Below are positions 1-8,346 of a stretch of 64,000 nucleotides of DNA, piece by piece. Under the pieces are notes generated by a model that was given only the letters and a program-made list of their open reading frames with translations, ran no database searches and was not told where the DNA came from. The DNA lies in contig NZ_CP108518.1 in the NCBI RefSeq assembly GCF_035989885.1, positions 3,888,501 through 3,952,500 of the forward strand, written 5' to 3'. The translations under genes were made by a program, and so were the position numbers. This DNA is from Streptomyces sp. NBC_01232 (GTDB lineage Bacteria > Actinomycetota > Actinomycetes > Streptomycetales > Streptomycetaceae). The stretch's first letter is position 1, and every line of letters starts with the position of its first letter.

Positions 1-450
<450 letters not shown>

Positions 451-489
451 TCAATGAACTCTGTGCGTCGGTGGTCGATCGCTCCAGGA

Positions 490-696
490 CTAGCCGAGTG
501 CGAGCTTGACCATGTCCGCCTGCGGACCCTTCTGGCCCTGCGAGATCTCGAACTCGACCCGCTGACCCTCTTCAAGGGTGCGGTACCCGTCCATCTGGAT
601 GGCGCTGTAGTGGACGAACACATCCGCACCACCGTCGACCGCGATGAAGCCGTAGCCCTTCTCCGCGTTGAACCACTTGACGGTGCCCTGAGCCAT
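490..696 (-). CDS. Cold-shock protein (CspA family)
   Basis: A 68-residue single cold-shock domain, the usual length of the family. The RNA-binding motifs are visible: RNP1-like KGYGFI near residues 15-20 and RNP2-like VFVHYS near 27-32. CSPs bind single-stranded RNA and DNA and unfold mRNA structure in the cytoplasm. The start is supported by GGGGAG a few bases upstream. Streptomyces carry several paralogues (the ScoF group), so the exact name is uncertain. More than 300 nt of unusually AT-rich sequence precede it, compatible with a long structured leader, but I cannot place the promoter. Confidence 0.95.
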   Translation of the reverse strand: MAQGTVKWFNAEKGYGFIAVDGGADVFVHYSAIQMDGYRTLEEGQRVEFEISQGQKGPQADMVKLALG

Positions 697-1029
697 GCCT
701 AACTCCCCTATTACTGGCCCTTGCGCAGGAACGCACTTCGCGATCCCGGGTCAGAACTTGCGTCGGAACGCGTCGACCGAGGCTGAATGTATCTGCGCGG
801 ATGCTGTCTGCAACAGGTCAATCCGATGAGAATTCTGGACACCGAGAAACATTGAAATAGAGTGAAAATTTGCCATACTCCAGGGCAACTCGGGCCTGAC
901 ATATCTCGCCAAAGCCCCATACCGCACTTGCACATTGGCCCGATGTCGACCCTCACGCGGCCCGTTCATATGCGGCGGGCAAGAACAGCGGAGGGGACTT
1001 CCCCAACCCTACCGTGCCCAATCAAGCAG
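697..1029. other. Gene-free AT-rich stretch upstream of the cold-shock gene
   Basis: No credible reading frame is present on either strand. The part from 780 to 880 is clearly richer in A/T than its surroundings. It probably holds the csp promoter and leader. I see no recognisable riboswitch and no unambiguous -35/-10 pair. Confidence 0.5.
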
Positions 1030-1064
1030 AATTGCCCCCTCCGCTTTTAGCGGAGGGGGCAATT
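1030..1064 (-). terminator. Strong hairpin terminator after cysO
   Basis: A perfect 15-bp inverted repeat, 1030-1044 against 1050-1064, closes a 5-nt loop. It ends the thrC-cysO unit on the minus strand. Confidence 0.85.
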
Positions 1065-1111
1065 TCGGTTTGCGCGTGTCACCTAGGAGGTGATCCCGGG
1101 GATCCGGGGAA

Positions 1112-1390
1112 TCAGCAACCGCCCGCGACGGCCGGGATGATCGAGACACCGGAGCCGTCCGGCGTCGCCGCCTGCAGCCCGCCCTCGAAGCGCACGTCGT
1201 CGTCGTTGACGTAGACGTTCACGAAACGGCGCAGCTTGCCCTGGTCGTCCAGGACGCGCGCGGCGATGCCCGGGTGGCTCTTCTCCAGGGACTCGATGAC
1301 CTCGGCGAGGTTCGCGCCCTCGGCCGGGACCTCGGCGGCGCCGCCGGTGTAGGTGCGCAGGATGGTGGGGATGCGGACGTTGACGCTCAT
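1112..1390 (-). CDS. cysO: CysO-type ubiquitin-fold sulfur-carrier protein, ending Gly-Gly-Cys
   Basis: A 92-residue beta-grasp (MoaD/ThiS fold) protein. It begins MSVNVRIPTILRTYTGG and carries RFVNVYVNDDDVRF, close to mycobacterial CysO as I remember it. CysO carries sulfur as a C-terminal thiocarboxylate that CysM uses to make cysteine. The codons before the stop read Ala-Val-Ala-Gly-Gly-Cys, so one extra Cys follows the Gly-Gly that must be exposed. A JAMM protease such as Mec would be expected to remove it. The gene follows thrC with a 52-nt gap and is probably co-transcribed. The longer in-frame extension upstream lacks coding character, so the ATG at 1390 is preferred. ThiS or MoaD function is less likely. 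Confidence 0.9.
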   Translation of the reverse strand: MSVNVRIPTILRTYTGGAAEVPAEGANLAEVIESLEKSHPGIAARVLDDQGKLRRFVNVYVNDDDVRFEGGLQAATPDGSGVSIIPAVAGGC

Positions 1391-1442
1391 GGCGCTACTG
1401 CCTTTCCGGTAGGGCGGAGGAGAGGGTGTCGGACGGACCCGG

Positions 1443-2717
1443 TCAGACCAGGCCGGCGGCGCGGAACGCGTCCAGGCTCGGGCGGATGGTGGCGGTCTGC
1501 CCGCTGTCCGCGGCCACCGCCTCCAGGGTCTTGAGGCCGTCACCGGTGTTGAGGACCACGGTGGTCAGCGTCGGGTCGAGCTGCCCGTTCTCGATCAGCT
1601 TCTTCGTCACGCCGACGGTCACGCCGCCCGCGGTCTCGGCGAAGATGCCCTCGGTCTGCGCGAGGATCTTGATCGCCTCGACGACCTGCTCGTCGTTGAC
1701 GTCCTCGACGAAGCCACCGGTGCGGCGCGCGATGTCCAGGACGTACGGGCCGTCCGCCGGGTTGCCGATCGCGAGGGACTTGGCGATGGTGTTCGGCTTC
1801 TGCGGGCGGACCACGTCGTGACCGGCCTTGAAGGCGGTGGACACCGGGGAGCAGCCCTCGGCCTGGGCGCCGAAGATCTTGTACGGCTTGTCCTCGACGA
1901 GACCGAGCTTGATCAGCTCCTGCAGACCCTTGTCGATCTTCGTCAGCTGCGAGCCGGACGCGATCGGGATCACCAGCTGGTCGGGCAGCTGCCAGCCGAG
2001 CTGCTCGCAGATCTCGTACGCCAGGGTCTTGGAACCCTCGCCGTAGTACGGGCGGAGGTTCACGTTGACGAAGCCCCAGCCCTCGCCCAGCGGGTCGCCG
2101 ATGAGCTCGGAGCAGAAGCGGTTGACGTCGTCGTAGTTGCCCTCGATGCCGACCAGGTCGCCGCCGTACACGCCGGCCATGACGACCTTGCCCTGCTCCA
2201 GGTCGTGCGGGATGAACACGCAGGAGCGGAAGCCGGCCCGGGCGGCCGCGGCGCCGACGGCGCCGGCCAGGTTGCCGGTCGAGGAGCAGGAGAGGGTGGT
2301 GAAGCCGAAGGCGCGGGCGGCCTCGACGGCGATGGCCACGACGCGGTCCTTGAAGGAGTGCGTCGGGTTGCCGGAGTCGTCCTTGACGTACAGCTTGCCG
2401 GTGACACCCAGCTCCTTGGCCAGGTTCTGGGCGTCCACGAGCTTGGTGAAGCCCGGGTTCAGGCTCGGCTTGGAGGCGACGTCCGCGGGGACGGGCAGCA
2501 GCGGCGCGTAGCGCCAGATGTTGTTCGGGCCGGCCTCGATCGCGGCACGCAGGGCATCGGGGTCACCGGTCGGAAGGTCGTAGGCGACTTCCAGCGGTCC
2601 GAAGCACTCGGCGCACGCGAAGATGGGGCCGAGCTCGAAGCGGGTACCGCACTCACGACAGGAAAGGCCGGTGGCAGGTCCGAGATCAACAGAGGTGGCG
2701 ACAGTCTGTGCAGCCAT
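1443..2717 (-). CDS. thrC: Threonine synthase
   Basis: A 424-residue PLP enzyme that converts O-phosphohomoserine to threonine and phosphate in the cytoplasm. The PLP-lysine motif HSFKDR lies near residue 120, with the glycine-rich loop SSTGNLAGAVGAAAA after it. The N-terminus carries a CxxC...CxxC zinc-ribbon-like segment (CREC and CAEC, about residues 20-40), seen in the actinobacterial ThrC type. The start at MAAQTVATS is preferred to the extended frame (MAKCAMGK...) because AGGAG and AAGGG lie upstream. cysO follows 52 nt later, pairing threonine synthesis with a cysteine-sulfur carrier. Confidence 0.95.
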   Translation of the reverse strand: MAAQTVATSVDLGPATGLSCRECGTRFELGPIFACAECFGPLEVAYDLPTGDPDALRAAIEAGPNNIWRYAPLLPVPADVASKPSLNPGFTKLVDAQNLAKELGVTGKLYVKDDSGNPTHSFKDRVVAIAVEAARAFGFTTLSCSSTGNLAGAVGAAAARAGFRSCVFIPHDLEQGKVVMAGVYGGDLVGIEGNYDDVNRFCSELIGDPLGEGWGFVNVNLRPYYGEGSKTLAYEICEQLGWQLPDQLVIPIASGSQLTKIDKGLQELIKLGLVEDKPYKIFGAQAEGCSPVSTAFKAGHDVVRPQKPNTIAKSLAIGNPADGPYVLDIARRTGGFVEDVNDEQVVEAIKILAQTEGIFAETAGGVTVGVTKKLIENGQLDPTLTTVVLNTGDGLKTLEAVAADSGQTATIRPSLDAFRAAGLV

Positions 2718-3028
2718 GATGGCGAGGCCCTTTCTCCTCATCTTCCCCATGGCGCACTTCGCCATGAGACGGAATTGGCACCTTCCCTAGCCGGGGACCT
2801 CGCTGACGAGCGCTGCTGCGCGATCGCGAGAACCGACTGGAGGGTTGCCGGGGCTTCAACGGGCCGTGTCCCTCTGCCCCTCTGGATGAGCGGTATGGCA
2901 CCGGGCGGCGCGCTCTTCGGCGCGCCCGGGCGTTTGTCGCGGGGACCCCCGGCATGCGGTGGTCCTTCGCGTTGTTCAAGACTGTAACCGAAGGGCCGGG
3001 CGGTTGAGACAGGCGTCCGAACCTCGAG
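2718..3028. other. Divergent intergenic region between thrC and gpgS
   Basis: A 311-nt region that must hold both divergent promoters. A GC-rich imperfect hairpin lies at about 2901-2930 (arms around a TCTTCG loop). It has no T tail and lies between divergent genes, so it is unlikely to be a terminator. I see no recognisable operator or leader peptide. Confidence 0.4.
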
Positions 3029-4027
3029 ATGGATCACATACCGGCGAATATCGCCGACACGCAGGGAGTGCTGAGGGTGCTGGAAGAGGTGGAGCGATGG
3101 CTGGCCGACCGCTCCTGGTCCGCCGCCGACCGACCGCTCGACCAGCTGCTCGACCGGAAACGGGCGGCCGGGACGACGGTCAGCGTCGTGCTGCCCGCGC
3201 TCGACGAGGAGGCGACGGTCGGCGCGATCGTCGAGGTGATCCGGCGTGAGCTGATCGAGTCACTGCCCGTCCCCCTGGTGGACGAGCTGGTCGTCATCGA
3301 CTCGGGGTCCACCGACCGCACCGCGGAGGTCGCGGCGAAGGCCGGGGCCCGGGTGGTGCACCGCGACGAGGTGCTGCCGCGCATCCCGGCGCTGCCCGGC
3401 AAGGGCGAGGTCCTGTGGCGCTCGCTGCTGGCCACCGGCGGGGACATCGTCTGCTTCGTCGACGCCGATCTGCGGGACTTCTCCGCCTCCTTCGTCTCCG
3501 GGATCGTCGGCCCGCTGCTGACCGACCCGGACGTGCAGTTCGTCAAGGCGATGTACGACCGCCCGCTCGGCGACGCTCCCGGCCAGGGCGGCCGGGTCAC
3601 CGAGCTCGTCGCCCGCCCGCTCCTGAACCTGCACTGGCCGCAGCTGGCCGGCTTCGTCCAGCCGCTGGGCGGCGAGTACGCCGTACGCCGCTCCCTGCTG
3701 GAACGGCTGCCGTTCCCCGTCGGGTACGGCGTCGAGCTGGGCCTGCTGGTCGACGCCCTGCACACGGTCGGTCTGGACGCGCTGGCCCAGGTGGACGTCG
3801 GCGTACGGGTCCACCGCCACCAGGACGGGCAGGCGCTGGGCCGGATGGCCGCGGCGATCTACCGCACCGCCCAGGTACGCCTCTCGCGCGGGCATCTCGT
3901 ACGGCCCGAGCTGACGCAGTTCGAGCGCGGGCCGGAGGGGTTCGTGCCGCGGACGTACCCGGTGGACACCGAGGAGCGGCCGCCGATGGCGGGCATCAAG
4001 GAGTACGCACTGCGGCGCGTGGCGTGA
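3029..4027 (+). CDS. gpgS: Glucosyl-3-phosphoglycerate synthase (GT81-type)
   Basis: A 332-residue GT-A glycosyltransferase. The start of the nucleotide-binding fold (VSVVLPALDEEATVG, about residue 51) and the metal-binding acidic motif FVDADL (about residue 148) are visible. The family transfers glucose from NDP-glucose to 3-phosphoglycerate, the first step to glucosylglycerate. It stands 46 nt before otsA, which fits a compatible-solute cluster. The start is weakly supported: no clear ribosome site precedes 3029, and GTG codons at 3068 or 3077 are alternatives that would not touch the catalytic domain. Confidence 0.85.
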   Translation: MDHIPANIADTQGVLRVLEEVERWLADRSWSAADRPLDQLLDRKRAAGTTVSVVLPALDEEATVGAIVEVIRRELIESLPVPLVDELVVIDSGSTDRTAEVAAKAGARVVHRDEVLPRIPALPGKGEVLWRSLLATGGDIVCFVDADLRDFSASFVSGIVGPLLTDPDVQFVKAMYDRPLGDAPGQGGRVTELVARPLLNLHWPQLAGFVQPLGGEYAVRRSLLERLPFPVGYGVELGLLVDALHTVGLDALAQVDVGVRVHRHQDGQALGRMAAAIYRTAQVRLSRGHLVRPELTQFERGPEGFVPRTYPVDTEERPPMAGIKEYALRRVA

Positions 4028-4040
4028 GGAAACGTACGGT

Positions 4041-4067
4041 TTGAGCAGGGGTGGGCCGGGCTAGGTT
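4041..4067 (+). promoter_or_regulatory. Probable leaderless promoter of otsA
   Basis: TTGAGC (4041-4046) and TAGGTT (4062-4067) lie just ahead of the ATG at 4074. Only six bases separate the -10 box from the start, so transcription probably begins at or next to the A of ATG. The spacing of 15 nt is short. Confidence 0.5.
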
Positions 4068-4073
4068 GGCCGC

Positions 4074-5507
4074 ATGGCTTCCCAGGTGCTCGTTGCAGCG
4101 AACCGCGGCCCCCTCTCCTACGCCCTGGCCGAGGACGGAGCGCTCAGCGCCCGGCGCGGCGGGGGCGGTCTCGTCTCCGGACTCTCCACGGCCCTTGCGG
4201 AGCAGCCGGAGGCATTGTGGATCTGTGCGGCACTGTCGGACGCGGACCGTGAGGCGGTCCGCCGGGGTGTGGCCGAGCCGGGCGTCCGGATGCTGGACAT
4301 CGATCCCAGCATGTACGACGACGCGTACAACGGCATCGCCAACTCCGTGCTCTGGTTCACCCACCACCACCTGTACGACGTCCCGCGCGAGCCGGTCTTC
4401 GACGCGGAGTTCCGCCGCCGGTGGGAGTCGTACGAGCGCTACAACCAGGCCTTCGCCGAAGCCCTGGCCGAGGAGGCCGCGCAGGGCGCGTCGGTCCTGG
4501 TCCAGGACTACCACCTGGCCCTGGTGCCCGGACTGCTGCGGGTGCTCCGGCCCGACCTGCGGATCGCGCACTTCACGCACACTCCGTGGGCCTCGCCCGG
4601 CTACCTCGCCATGCTGCCTGACCAGGTGCGCGAGACCCTGCTCTGGGGCATGCTCGGCGCGGACGTGCTCGGCTTCCACACCGAGGCCTGGGCGGCCGAG
4701 TTCCTGGGATCGGCGCAGCTGGACGACGCGTGGGGCCGGTCCACGGTGCAGGACGGCTCGGTGGTGGAACACCAGCGGTACTCGGTGTGGCCGGCCCGCA
4801 CCACCCGGGTGTGCGCGTACCCGCTGGGCGTGGACGGCGACGAGCTGCGGGCGCTGGCGAACCGGCCGGAGGTGAACGACAAGCTGGCGGAGCTGCGGGC
4901 GGAGGTCGACGGACTGCGGACGATCGTCCGCGTGGACCGCACCGAACTGTCGAAGAACATCCTGCGCGGCCTGCTGGCCTACCGGGAACTGCTGACCGCG
5001 CGCCCCCAGTGGCGCGGCCGGGTGGTCCACCTGGCATCGGCCTACCCGTCGCGGCAGGACCTGCGGGTCTACCGGGAGTACACGGCGGCGGTGGCGGAGC
5101 TGGCGGCGGAGATCAACGCGGAGTTCGGCACGGAGGACTGGCAGCCGGTGCTGGTGTCGGTGAAGGACGACTTCGCGCGCTCACTGGCGGCGTACCGGCT
5201 GGCGGACGTGGCGCTGGTGAATCCGGTGCGGGACGGGATGAACCTGGTGGCGAAGGAGATCCCGGTGGTGTCGGAGGCGGGCTGCGTGCTGGTGCTGTCC
5301 ACCGGGGCGGGGGCGTACGAGGAACTCCGCCGGGACGCGGTGACGGTGAACCCGTACGACGTGACGCAGACGGCGGAGGCGCTGCACACGGCACTGTCGA
5401 TGCCGGTGCCGGAGCGCGCGGAACGCTGCAAGCGCCTCGCGGCGGCGGCGACGTCCCTTCCCCCGGCCCAGTGGTTCACGGCCCAGCTCTCGGCCCTGAC
5501 CGACTGA
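4074..5507 (+). CDS. otsA: Trehalose-6-phosphate synthase (GT20)
   Basis: A 477-residue retaining glycosyltransferase that joins UDP- or GDP-glucose to glucose-6-phosphate to give trehalose-6-phosphate. Typical family features are visible: VAANRGPLSY and RRGGGGL at the N-terminus, VQDYHLALVPGLL near residue 144, FTHTPWASP, RVDRTELSKNILRGL near 285, and DGMNLVAKE near 385. Length is normal for bacterial OtsA. otsB lies close by on the opposite strand, so the complete OtsAB route is present. No ribosome site is seen, in keeping with a leaderless transcript. Confidence 0.94.
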   Translation: MASQVLVAANRGPLSYALAEDGALSARRGGGGLVSGLSTALAEQPEALWICAALSDADREAVRRGVAEPGVRMLDIDPSMYDDAYNGIANSVLWFTHHHLYDVPREPVFDAEFRRRWESYERYNQAFAEALAEEAAQGASVLVQDYHLALVPGLLRVLRPDLRIAHFTHTPWASPGYLAMLPDQVRETLLWGMLGADVLGFHTEAWAAEFLGSAQLDDAWGRSTVQDGSVVEHQRYSVWPARTTRVCAYPLGVDGDELRALANRPEVNDKLAELRAEVDGLRTIVRVDRTELSKNILRGLLAYRELLTARPQWRGRVVHLASAYPSRQDLRVYREYTAAVAELAAEINAEFGTEDWQPVLVSVKDDFARSLAAYRLADVALVNPVRDGMNLVAKEIPVVSEAGCVLVLSTGAGAYEELRRDAVTVNPYDVTQTAEALHTALSMPVPERAERCKRLAAAATSLPPAQWFTAQLSALTD

Positions 5508-5527
5508 CCACCCTGCGGCGCCGCTGC

Positions 5528-5640
5528 CGGGGCTCCGCCCCGGTCCCCGCTCTTCAAACGCCGGACGGGCTGAATGTTCCAGCCTCGCCGGCGTCTGAGG
5601 CACGGGGGTCCGGGGGGGGGCAGCGACCCCGTCGACGGAA
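5528..5640. repeat. Dispersed GC-rich palindromic repeat between otsA and otsB
   Basis: A hairpin CCGGGGC-TCC-GCCCCGG lies at 5527-5543. It is followed by two inverted copies of the CTTCAAACGCCGGACGGGCT motif (about 5551-5573 and 5580-5601). The same motif recurs at 26.3-26.7 kb. It fills the gap between two convergent genes and may also act as a terminator. Confidence 0.6.
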
Positions 5641-5642
5641 GG

Positions 5643-6491
5643 TCAGCCCCGGAGGGCCGCGGCCAGGGTGGCCAGGAAGGCGGCGACCGGGCCCGGGCCG
5701 GGGAGGACCAGGTCGGCCCGCGCGGCGAGCTCGGGGACCTCCGCGGAGCCACTGCACACCAGCAGCCCCGGCAGGCCGTCCGTACGGCCCTTCTCCACCG
5801 CCGCGAACGCCGCCAGGTCACCCAGGTCGTCGCCCGCGTACAGCACCGCCTCCGCGTCCCGCTCCGCCAGGAACTCCGTCAGGGCGACGCCCTTGTCCAT
5901 GCCGGGCGGCCTCAGCTCCAGCACCGCCCGCCCCGGCTCGACCATCAGCCCGTGCCGCGCCGCCAGCTCGGCCAGGGGTTCGCGCAGCGCCGCGAAGGCC
6001 GCCGCCGGATCCTCCGCCCGCCGGGTGTGCACGGCCAGGGCGCGGCCCTTCTCCTCGATCCAGGTGCCGCGCCAGGCCCCGATGGAGTCCAGGAACCCCG
6101 GCAGCTCGGCCCGGACCGCCGCCACCCCGGGGTGCTCGGCGGGCGCGTGGACGATGCCGCTGACGGCGTCCCAGCGTTCGGCCCCGTAGTGGCCGAGGAC
6201 GACCAGGTGCTGCAGGCCGGGGACCCCGGCGAAGCCTCCGTAGCGGACGGCGACGCCCGCAGGCCGTCCGGTGATCACTGCCACCGAGTCGACCTCGGGT
6301 GCGAGTGCGGACAGGGCCGGGACGGCTCCGGGGTGGGCTCGGGCCTGGTCCGGGTCCGGGACGATGTCGGCGAGAGTGCCGTCGAAGTCCAGGGCGACCA
6401 CGGACCGGCGGGGTGCGCGGAGCAGGGCTTCGAGTCCCTCGCGTCCGGCTGCGGTGACGGGCATCGGCAAGTCGTGCGGATGGCTCCCCAT
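5643..6491 (-). CDS. otsB: Trehalose-6-phosphate phosphatase (HAD family)
   Basis: A 282-residue HAD phosphatase that removes phosphate from trehalose-6-phosphate. HAD motif I is DFDGTLADIVPDPD near residue 37 (nucleophile and acid Asp). The late acidic motif is YAGDDLGDLAAF. The ATG at 6491 is chosen over the GTG six bases earlier because TAGGGT stands 7 nt ahead of it, the leaderless pattern also seen at otsA. The gene faces otsA and completes trehalose synthesis. Confidence 0.92.
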   Translation of the reverse strand: MGSHPHDLPMPVTAAGREGLEALLRAPRRSVVALDFDGTLADIVPDPDQARAHPGAVPALSALAPEVDSVAVITGRPAGVAVRYGGFAGVPGLQHLVVLGHYGAERWDAVSGIVHAPAEHPGVAAVRAELPGFLDSIGAWRGTWIEEKGRALAVHTRRAEDPAAAFAALREPLAELAARHGLMVEPGRAVLELRPPGMDKGVALTEFLAERDAEAVLYAGDDLGDLAAFAAVEKGRTDGLPGLLVCSGSAEVPELAARADLVLPGPGPVAAFLATLAAALRG

Positions 6492-6530
6492 ACGCACGAC
6501 CCTAACGGCCCAACGGTGGGACGGCTACGG

Positions 6531-6767
6531 CTATCGCCGGGCCCGCTGCGCCTCGCGGATCCTGCGCAGCCGGTTCACCGTGCCGGGCGCGTGGGCCAGC
6601 GCCCGCGGGTCGTCCATCAGCGCGTTGAGCAGCTGGTAGTAGCGGACGGGGGTCATCCCCAGCCCTTCCCGGATGGCCCGTTCCTTGGCTCCGGGCCCGG
6701 GCCAGGTGCGTCCCTCGTACCCGAGCACCGCGGCCTCCGTGGCCGTCAGCTGCCCGTCGTCCGTCAT
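6531..6767 (-). CDS. DUF3263 small protein, HTH-like
   Basis: A 78-residue protein typical of the actinobacterial DUF3263 family: LGYEGRTW near the start, MTPVRYYQLLNALMDDPRAL in the middle, and an Arg-rich end (RRIREAQRARR). The family has no assigned function. The middle looks like a recognition-helix segment, so nucleic-acid binding is possible. TAATCT lies six bases before the ATG, again suggesting a leaderless mRNA. otsB begins 39 nt downstream. Confidence 0.8.
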   Translation of the reverse strand: MTDDGQLTATEAAVLGYEGRTWPGPGAKERAIREGLGMTPVRYYQLLNALMDDPRALAHAPGTVNRLRRIREAQRARR

Positions 6768-6880
6768 ACCGCCAGATTAACGCCGGGCTCTGACACCCGG
6801 CCCGCCGGCACCGACCGTGCGCCCAGGCCGGACGCACCGGTCAGCAGTCCCGGCCCGCGCGCCCGGCCCGCGCGCCCCGG

Positions 6881-8179
6881 TCAGCGCGGCTCCGCCGTCC
6901 GGGCCGACGTGGCGATCTCCTCCAGCACCTTCGCCGGCTGTCCGCCCGGCTGGACGGTCTTGCCGATGTTCTGCTTGATGTCCTCGCTGACGCCCGCCCA
7001 GGACTTCTTGCCGACCGGGTAGAGCCGCGAGCCGGGCAGCGCCGTCAGAAACGGCTTCAGCTGCGGCGCCGAGCCGCCCGTCGCCGCCTGCTTGGCCTGG
7101 TAGCCGCTGGTGGTGGCGGGCAGCAGGTCGTACTTCTCGGTGAAGGCCGTCACGTTCTTCGGCTGGTACAGGAAGTCCAGGAACTTGCCGGACTGCGCGC
7201 GGTGGCCGGTCTTGAAGGCCATGACCCAGTCCGCGACGCCCATCGCGGGCTGATCGCTGCCGTCGGAGGTCGGCAGCGGCACCATGCCGAACTTCACGCC
7301 CTTGGCTTCGGCCTGCTTGAGCAGCGTCGGGTGCCCGTTGAGCATGCCGACCTCGCCCTTGGTGAAGGCGTCGAAGGCGGCCTGCCGGTCCAGCTTGCCG
7401 GGCTCCACGGGGCCGGTCAGCCCCTGGCCGACCATCTTGTCCCGCAGGAACTCCAGCGCCTTGACGTTGGGGGCGGAGTCGATCGCGTACGACTCCTCGT
7501 TGTCGGTGTAGCCGCCACCGCCCGCGAGCATCCACATCATGGTCTCGGCCTGCGCCTCCTCGCGGCCCAGCGGCACCGCGAAGGGGGTGGGCACGTTCGC
7601 GGCCTTGAGCTTCTTGGCGGCGGCTTCCAGGTCCGCCCAGCTCTTCGGCTGCCAGCCCTTGGCGTCCTTGGCGATCACTCCGGCCTCGGCCAGCAGCTTC
7701 TCGTTGTAGAAGAGCAGCCGGGTGCTGGCCACGAAGGGCATGCCGTACTGGACCTGCTTGACCTTGCCGGCGTCGGCGAGCGGGCCGAGGAAGTCGGCCT
7801 CGGTCTTCACGGAGAGCAGCTCTTCCGCCGAGTACAGCTTTCCGGCGGCCGCGTAGTCGGAGTAGGCGCCGATCTGGGCGATGTCGGGGGCCTTGCCGGC
7901 CTTGACCATGTCGGCGACCTTGGCGTCGACCTCGGACCAGGAGTAGACGCTGACCTCGACGTTTATGCCCGGGTGGTCCTTCTCGAAGGCTTCGGCGAGG
8001 CCCTTCCAGTAGGCCTGGGAGGAGTTCTGCGGATTGTCCCCGTAGTCGGCCGCCACGACCCGCAGGGTCACCTCGTTGTCTCCGGTGAGTCCGCCGAGGG
8101 CTCCGCAGCCGGTCAGCGTCACGGCGGTCAGGCACAGCACGGCACCGGACGCGGCCAGGCTCAGGTAACGGCCCTTCAC
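6881..8179 (-). CDS. ABC-transporter sugar-binding lipoprotein
   Basis: A 432-residue family-1 extracellular solute-binding protein. It starts with a lipoprotein signal (KGRYLSLAASGAV...) and lipobox LTGC, then the mature part has VSVYSWSEVDAKVADMVKAG and FAVPLGREEAQAE. The GTG at 8179 is chosen because GGAG lies 5 nt upstream and it gives a proper signal peptide. The frame is open further upstream without coding character. No permease genes are adjacent, so it must work with distant membrane components. A DasR-type site in front and nagK-nagA divergent suggest an aminosugar or chito-oligosaccharide ligand. MsiK (28.6 kb) is a likely energy source. Confidence 0.9.
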   Translation of the reverse strand: MKGRYLSLAASGAVLCLTAVTLTGCGALGGLTGDNEVTLRVVAADYGDNPQNSSQAYWKGLAEAFEKDHPGINVEVSVYSWSEVDAKVADMVKAGKAPDIAQIGAYSDYAAAGKLYSAEELLSVKTEADFLGPLADAGKVKQVQYGMPFVASTRLLFYNEKLLAEAGVIAKDAKGWQPKSWADLEAAAKKLKAANVPTPFAVPLGREEAQAETMMWMLAGGGGYTDNEESYAIDSAPNVKALEFLRDKMVGQGLTGPVEPGKLDRQAAFDAFTKGEVGMLNGHPTLLKQAEAKGVKFGMVPLPTSDGSDQPAMGVADWVMAFKTGHRAQSGKFLDFLYQPKNVTAFTEKYDLLPATTSGYQAKQAATGGSAPQLKPFLTALPGSRLYPVGKKSWAGVSEDIKQNIGKTVQPGGQPAKVLEEIATSARTAEPR

Positions 8180-8217
8180 AGTTCTCCATCCACCCCTTGT
8201 TGTACGTACGATCCACG

Positions 8218-8233
8218 TAAGGTCTACACCACT
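8218..8233. promoter_or_regulatory. DasR-type operator (dre) before the sugar-binding protein
   Basis: TAAGGTCTACACCACT resembles the DasR consensus ACTGGTCTAGACCAGT, with the core GGTCTANACCA kept. It lies 38 bp upstream of the GTG of the binding-protein gene. DasR is the GntR-family repressor of N-acetylglucosamine use and is released by aminosugar phosphates. Confidence 0.75.
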
Positions 8234-8303
8234 TTGGCGGCTCGTCCACATCGGGCTCCCCACCTGGGTTCCGAATTTGTATGGCCGGTCAACAATCTCC
8301 CTC

Positions 8304-8319
8304 ATTGGACTAGACCTTT
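8304..8319. promoter_or_regulatory. DasR-type operator (dre) before nagK
   Basis: ATTGGACTAGACCTTT carries the palindromic core TGGACTAGACC of the DasR consensus. It is 28 bp before the nagK GTG, well placed to block nagKA transcription. The msiK site at 28514 shares its GGACTAGACCTT core. Confidence 0.85.
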
Positions 8320-8346
8320 CCCCGCCGAACACGCGAGACTGTCTCT

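Noticed and set aside
2901..2930. Hairpin between thrC and gpgS as an attenuator
   Set aside because: It is imperfect, lacks a T tail and has no leader peptide rich in Thr or Ile codons beside it.
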